This document shows positions 58,041-64,000 of a DNA stretch of 64,000 nt, one piece after another. Where the stretch lies: contig CM030837.1 in assembly GCA_018105865.1 (NCBI GenBank), forward strand, positions 2,195,475 through 2,259,474, written 5' to 3'. Position numbers and translations under genes: made by a program. Every line of letters starts with the position of its first letter. Within the stretch, counting starts at the first letter, position 1. A model generated the notes under the pieces. The model was not told the origin of the DNA. It made no database searches and worked only from the letters and a program-made list of their open reading frames with translations. The stretch is from Metaphire vulgaris. Its lineage: Eukaryota > Annelida > Clitellata > Crassiclitellata > Megascolecidae.

Positions 58041-59347
58041 TCTCTGTCTTTCTCTTACTTTCGTTGTCTCTCTCTGCCTCTCTGTCTGTCTGTCTGTCTC
58101 TGTCTCTCTTTCGTTGTCTCTTGCTCTGTCTGTCTGTCTCTCTCCCCTTTCTCTTTTTCTATCTTTCTCTCTCATAGCATAATCATTTCCTCCTGCGTTT
58201 TTATCACCTATCAATGGCATCACTAGTGTCTTAGTATTTTAAAAATGTTGAGAACGAAGAATTTCTGAAATCCAACGACCCATTAATAAAATGCACGAAC
58301 TGGGTTGAAATCTAAGCTTAAATGTATGAAAATTGAAAATATTTTAAACGATCGGTACAACTACATATTGCAACGCAAAAACGGCGGTTTAAAATGATGC
58401 GTCCAAATATTGACGATGTTAATACGCATTAACTTCCAATAAGTTTTGAAATCTCGAATGCTCAAGTTCTTCAAGCTCTTGTATTTGATAATTATTAACA
58501 TTAATTATTATAATATTGACAATGATATGGTGACAGTAAAGATACAAATCCCATATCGCTCAACAAGCAGATTAGCCCGCAAATATCATGTGTTTACGCA
58601 TGGCTTGGCTTCAGGCGATACCACCAAGATGGTGTAGTATATCTTAGATCGGACATGTATTGGTTTGCAACATATGCGGCTGGTATTCACGTCAGATCGG
58701 ATAAAGGTTTTTATACCGCGTCTCGTAAACCAGAGGAATAACAACGTTGTGTCGAAAATTGCGTTCGCCTTAGTAAAAAAAAATAGGGTCACAGGACACA
58801 GTGTCCTACAAACAAACGAAACGAAAAATAACACACACAAAACAGAAAAGAGTGCCGCCAGATAGATGGATGGACATTTTTATCGCATCACTGGCAATTG
58901 TAGTTAATTATTATTTTAGGATGTTAATCTGACGCCGAAATAGCCACAACGGAAATTTTGTTGCTATTTCATGCTAGGATCGATATGTCCTTGGGGGTGA
59001 TAACCCATTGCTTAGTCTAAATGGATGGAAGGCAATACATTCATTTTATCAGCCGCATTATAGAATTAGTGCAAACTTCGAGTGAAGATTAGGCCTACAC
59101 TGACGATTGAACTAGCGCAGAAGTCCAAACCTACAGACAGCAAAGTACCAAGGGAGATTTATGATCAGAATGCGATAAGAAATTAATTATTCAACATTTG
59201 CATAAGATTAAATTAGATTGGGTCCGGCTTATACGTCAATGCCACCAGACCAATGGTTGTTGAAACACACGCGAGGATAAATGGCTTTGCGCTGTTTGTT
59301 TGAACACAACTATTCAACTGGTCGGGATGTGATGTCACGCCACCAAC

Positions 59348-59592
59348 CAGGGCCGCCGAGAGAATTTGCGGGCCCCTGTGCAAAAAACAGTCACGGGCCC
59401 CTGACCTGACAAGTCTGTGAAAAAATGTTGATGACCTTTTATGCTTCTCGCTCCTCCATTTAAAAAAGGAGATTACTTAACATATGATCGGCCCGGGCCC
59501 CCTGACATTCCCCGGGCCTCTGTGCTCGAGATCACGAGAAGATTACCTGTTTTGCTTGTCAGTCTTTTCCAGGGTTCAGGCTATTGTTAATA

Positions 59593-59636
<44 letters not shown>

Positions 59637-59709
59637 GCTGGTCTGGGCCCCCTGCAGGCCGCCGGGCCCCTTTGCAATGCCTCCCCCTCGCCCCCTCTCG
59701 GCGGCCCTG
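59348..59709. mobile_element. hAT-like MITE, family F (CAGGGCCGCCGAGAG ends)
   Basis: Ends CAGGGCCGCCGAGAG and CTCTCGGCGGCCCTG, a perfect 15-bp inverted repeat. It has a perfect 8-bp duplication CCACCAAC (59340-59347 and 59710-59717). A (CAT)n tract lies at 59592-59635 and one inverse TTTTGCTTGTCAG motif at about 59548. Confidence 0.93.
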
Positions 59710-59850
59710 CCACCAACAGGCGAGATGTCATTTTTAAGTCATTGACGTCAATGTCATTGGGGGGGGGGGGGGGGTTGACTGACGTGGTTATCAGTCAACT
59801 CGTCAGATCACAACGATCATTGCAATGATCTTCTGCTGTTTTCCTATGAA

Positions 59851-60048
59851 CAGTGGCGTAGCCAGGTTTTCCACAAGGGGAGGGGGTATGGTTTTGGTCG
59901 TGACCAACTTCGAAAAAACCTTGGCAAGCAAAAAAGGTCCTCAACGTTCCAGCCAATGGGGGCGGGGGTTCAACCCCTAAACCGCGTCCAAAAATTTAAA
60001 AAATGCATGAAAACACGTCAATGGAACCCCCGCTTGGCTACGCCACTG
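59851..60048. mobile_element. hAT-like MITE, family E variant (CAGTGGCGTAGCC ends)
   Basis: Ends CAGTGGCGTAGCCAGG and TTGGCTACGCCACTG. It has a perfect 8-bp duplication CCTATGAA (59843-59850 and 60049-60056). It contains GGCAAGCAAAAAAGGTCCTC. Confidence 0.93.
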
Positions 60049-60310
60049 CCTATGAACAAATAATGGAAAGTCTCTGCTGTCGACAAGTGTTGCCGCTGTC
60101 TGCATGACCTTTTAAATAGGAATATTTCGGTTCAGAAACTGCTGTTTAGCCATGCATATTGTTTTCATCATATTACTACTGCGTTGGACACTATTGTCGT
60201 CAGTTCCGTGTCCATCTGTACGAATTTCTGTGTGCATTGACAAATGTGACTTTAAAAAAAGATTCGTACATCGACTTTGGCCATCGGCTTCATTATTTAC
60301 AGTTACTAAG

Positions 60311-60527
60311 CAGGGCCATATTAAGGCGGGGGCTGAGGGGGCTGTAGCCCCCCGGCCCATCATAAAAATAGGCCCACCGATTTTTTAGATAGCCTTTTTT
60401 GCTTGTCAGCACGATTTGGAAGGGAGATAGCCTTTTTTGGCTTGTCAGAGATTTTCAGTATAGGCGACGGCCTTTTTTTCTCAGCCCCCACCCCCCCCCG
60501 GCCCACTCGGACCTTAATCCGGCCCTG
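60311..60527. mobile_element. hAT-like MITE, family G (CAGGGCC ends)
   Basis: Ends CAGGGCCATATTAAGG and CCTTAATCCGGCCCTG. The 8-bp duplication TTACTAAG/TTACTAAT has one mismatch. It carries two inverse copies of the CTGACAAGCAAAAAAGG motif (about 60392 and 60429). Confidence 0.9.
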
Positions 60528-60539
60528 TTACTAATCACC

Positions 60540-61785
60540 CACAGATTTACCGTTGATTAATATTCCAGATCAAACTTTCAATTTTGGATGAGTGGACAAG
60601 TTACGACATCTGATTACGCTCATCAAGACAGCTTGTGAGATTTTTCCAGAATCAAGATCTAAAAACTTTATCGCTCAGGTTGAATAATCCTCTACTTGGA
60701 TTATTCCGAAGGACCATCGGTGGCTTCCGGTAACCTTTTTTGTGGCAAAATGTCCAGCCTCTCTAACGGTTGATATAACTTATTCCATGTTATTCTCAAT
60801 CTGGAAATTGAACTGCCTTCGGCGTCAAGTATTCGCTATTTGCCAAAAGCTCACCCGAGAAGGGCACGTGACTAGAATCAGACCACGTGATCGTCAGGCA
60901 TTACCGGTGGCCAAAGCGCCCTCAAATGGGCGTAGAAAGGCAGAGAATAAAAGGAATTTATGTGGAGCTTCTCTTGGTAAAAAGACCCCAGCCATTTTAT
61001 AAAAATAATACTAATAACAGGAGTTAAGTGGTTCAGTAGGATCTGCCCTGTGCTAGAACCAATTCACCGTTATTCGATTTTATTTTTTACTATTCGCAGA
61101 AAATTTTGTGAAATCACCATATTTGAAATGTGACTTCCCGTTTAAAAAAATTAATTCCATTTATGTCCCAGGCCAATTTCGGGGTGGGGTGGGGGCGGGG
61201 GGTGGGCGGGTCAAAATACCACCCTCTCTTCATCTCTACGAACGTCTGTTTCTTATGCTTGCGAGTAGTTCACGTCAAAACAAACATGACTGCGGTTATC
61301 TTCTGTAATGCCTATACCGATATTCCGCGCAGCTTCACTTCTCTACGGCTGGCATTTATCTTTGATACGACAGAGTTAAGTCCAACGACAGCTCCACACT
61401 GCACTCCGAGAGTGCATTCCACTCCCACCACTCCACTCCACTCCGCTCCACTGGATCTTCCCGGATCCGATCCTTCCGAGTCGGCGAGGAGCCTCGTCCT
61501 CTTCTGACGATATTGGCATGTATTTTAATTTAGACGGTCCAATCCGCGGACGTCTTCGCTAACAAGATGTCCGCGAGGAGGAGGAGGAGGAGGAGGAGGA
61601 TGTGGTTCCGTCTTCGTGTAAGTATGCAAACGGAGAAGACGACGACGACGACGACGACGGTTGCCATCTGGTGCTGCCCAATCGAGTGAGGAGAACCCGA
61701 CCGGAATAAGTAAGATGGTCATCGGTCAGTCGGCGCTGACAGGCGCCGGTCGACCCCAACCCGAACCCGGATTTCTGATCTCTCT
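60540..61785. other. Unassigned sequence
   Basis: No gene recognised. A G-rich patch near 61180-61215 resembles MITE interior. A GAGGAG run at 61575-61600 and a GAC run at 61638-61660 are the only simple repeats. Confidence 0.4.
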
Positions 61786-61833
<48 letters not shown>

Positions 61834-62455
61834 TCTCGACGGCGTCTAAAAGTGCGAAACTATTTGACGTATAGATCGATAGCCAATCACGTCACGCCCG
61901 GAACCTGCTTCAAAAACGTGTATTCTTCTTCTCTCGTTTAGTTATACCCTTCCGTCGTACAGCACCCCGTATCGTTGGCTTCATCGACGCCGCTGCCTCT
62001 GATCGATGGGAACAAATTGCACGGCGTCCAGTACGGAACCTCTCGTCCATAAGCCAACGATAATTATTGCAGCTGGCAATACAGAATAATACCTTGGGTG
62101 GGAAGTTAGAATTGTATTGAGGTAATACTGTAGTCAGTTCCGATATATCTTAGGCATCTCGTTGGAAAAGAGAAACCTGTCGTGCGTAAAGAAATTGATT
62201 GTCTTTTTTCACATATCTTGCAATATTAAGCACAATGGGATATTAGAATAGGCATTTGTATGTTAATTTGACTTATGAGGAACCAGTTACTGTAAGACAC
62301 TGCTCATCTCTCGATCGACTTTGTAGTCATTTGACAGAGAATGGATTACATTTTTGAAAGACTGTGTAGGCTATAGTGTTATTTTGAAATGTCCCAAAAT
62401 TTAAAATACATATAAACTCATTAAAAATATTTTGTTCTCGGCAGCCAGGGGGAGT

Positions 62456-62465
62456 TTATTATTAC

Positions 62466-62534
<69 letters not shown>

Positions 62535-62546
62535 CATCATCATCAA
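62456..62546. repeat. (TTA)n microsatellite
   Basis: About 85 bases of TTA ending in ATCATCATCA. The flanking DNA at 61.85-62.45 and 62.55-63.39 kb holds no recognised gene, only a short GATT repeat at about 63085-63115. Confidence 0.95.
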
Positions 62547-63083
62547 AGTAAGGAATATTGTAACATCAGCCTTCGTTAATAAAACAATTAACTTGAACAT
62601 TTGTCGAAATCTGCCAGTGCATGTAAATTCTCAACTACAAGTAAACTTGGCTGGCTTGATGTACAACCTTGTGCAATACATTTGTCCTTTCTGTTCTTTA
62701 ATTCAACTCGTCTTCGGTACAGTACGTTGATGTATTACGAACAAAATGGAATTCAGAAATCGGTGAGAATATCTTACGCATCTCTTATCTCTCGTATGCT
62801 TACAACGCGTACGCGGATTTATCGTCGAAATCTTCCAGGCTTCCTATAGGAACGACGGACATCATATTTAGGTAAACAGTCTATAGTCTCTATCGATGTC
62901 TCTACGGAGAAGATAAGATTATAGGGCCTAAGTTTCACGGATAAACACAGGATCCCTGTCTGGACATTGACTATATTATATATGAAACTTGGCGTTATAT
63001 ATATCACTCATCTTCTCGATTTCATCTTGAGTAACGGGGTTTTCCGAGAATTGTCGACGATTAATTCACTAGGAATATTTCGC

Positions 63084-63115
<32 letters not shown>

Positions 63116-63397
63116 CGTGGTTGCTAGAGGAGTGAGATGAATGTTCGCCTTTTGCTGTTATTCAAGAGAACTATAATGAGGCTGAACTGAATTTGCCATG
63201 TCGTTAGTTATTATACGGTTCTTTGCGTAAATGCGTTATCGAATACTCGATACCGTCAGTCAATCGATAAACCTAAATGACGTCACACTGGTAATGTCTG
63301 GGGCATGCGCCGATGGAACACCAAATCTAATCAGAATTAGCGTCAGGTCAAGTCGGAAAGTACAGTCAGATCGTCGGGGAATCAACAATCTAAGGGG

Positions 63398-63646
63398 CAG
63401 TGGCGATTCCACGTGGGGGATGAGTGGGGATGCACCCCCCCCCCCACCGGACTTTTTTGTTTGTGAAACCTATATTTTTTGGTAAATATGTAGTAACATT
63501 TGGGAAATATTTCCCTTTTGTCGGCCTTTTTCGGGCAAATTTTATTGATTTTCCCTTCTCTTTTCATACCCTCCCCACCAACTTCCCACGAATTCATTTC
63601 ACCCCCCCCCCCCACCAAGAAATCCTGAAGGCTGGAACCGCCACTG
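63398..63646. mobile_element. hAT-like MITE, family B, inverted
   Basis: Ends CAGTGGCGATTCC and GGAACCGCCACTG. The 8-bp duplication CTAAGGGG/CAAAGGGG has one mismatch (63390-63397 and 63647-63654). The interior is the reverse of 49772-50006. Confidence 0.9.
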
Positions 63647-64000
63647 CAAAGGGGTATAGGCCAAATCAATCAGTTGCTGCGTATTAAGACTAGATCTAGA
63701 AGATGACAATGTTTTATGAAGCGACGTTGGTTATGAATTCCAGAACCTATATAGGACCAAACACCTTTTTTGCAGCAAGTAGCCATTTGGAAAACCGTAC
63801 CCTGTCCAATGACATTGTCCCTTCATCAGCTCTGCCTTAAACCATGCACTATTTATTGCACGCTGTCAAATTATATTTTTAAAAACCTCATATCGAGTAT
63901 ATATAGTTGATGTTATCAGGGTGCGATTTGTGACCTGGAGCAGTGGGGAAATATGTCGAGCTTGGGGGATGCAGTTGTTGGGAAATGTAGCAATGGGGGG

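Overview
The window is nuclear DNA of an invertebrate animal, probably marine. The evidence is one long intron-split gene with GT-AG junctions, two animal ion-channel genes, AT-rich non-coding DNA full of microsatellites, LINE remnants, tRNA-derived SINE-like sequences, and very many short non-autonomous DNA transposons (MITEs). The phylum cannot be fixed from the sequence alone.

Layout. (1) 1-7300: dispersed repeats, then an uninterrupted DEG/ENaC (ASIC-like) channel ORF on + (2991-4562). A 111-bp inverted copy of part of that ORF lies at 5290-5400 between TA microsatellites. (2) 7546-26570: an 18-exon gene on + encoding a bridge-like lipid transfer protein of the BLTP3 (UHRF1BP1/SHIP164) family. 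Its spliced length is 4458 nt, an exact multiple of three, giving 1485 aa. Introns hold LINE 3' ends, SINE-like sequence, hAT-type MITEs with 8-bp target duplications and small TTAA-bounded MITEs. One MITE has duplicated the exon-14 splice donor. (3) 27.6-40 kb: mostly repeats. There are several MITEs (one nested in another), two head-to-tail 5'-truncated LINE copies on the - strand (30.7-32.3 kb), the last exon of a probable Ly6/three-finger protein on - (32728-32915), and a 1.4-kb trinucleotide-repeat cluster (36.9-38.3 kb). (4) 40290-41892: a Shaker-type (Kv1) potassium channel exon on - with T1 domain, six membrane segments, TVGYGD filter, long acidic tail and a C-terminal PDZ ligand. The exon with its start codon was not found. 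(5) 42-64 kb: no gene recognised. This part carries pogo/Tigger-like and hAT-like MITEs, a tandem array of palindromic TGACGTCA (CRE-type) sites at 51.83-52.26 kb, a higher-order minisatellite at 55.2-55.55 kb, and many microsatellites.

The genes do not form an operon or a shared pathway. Two encode plasma-membrane ion channels, one an endosomal/lysosomal lipid-transfer protein, and one a probable GPI-anchored or secreted Ly6 protein. The most unusual content is the dense set of hAT-like MITE families. They have different termini, yet many share an internal GACAAGCAAAAAAGG-type motif.
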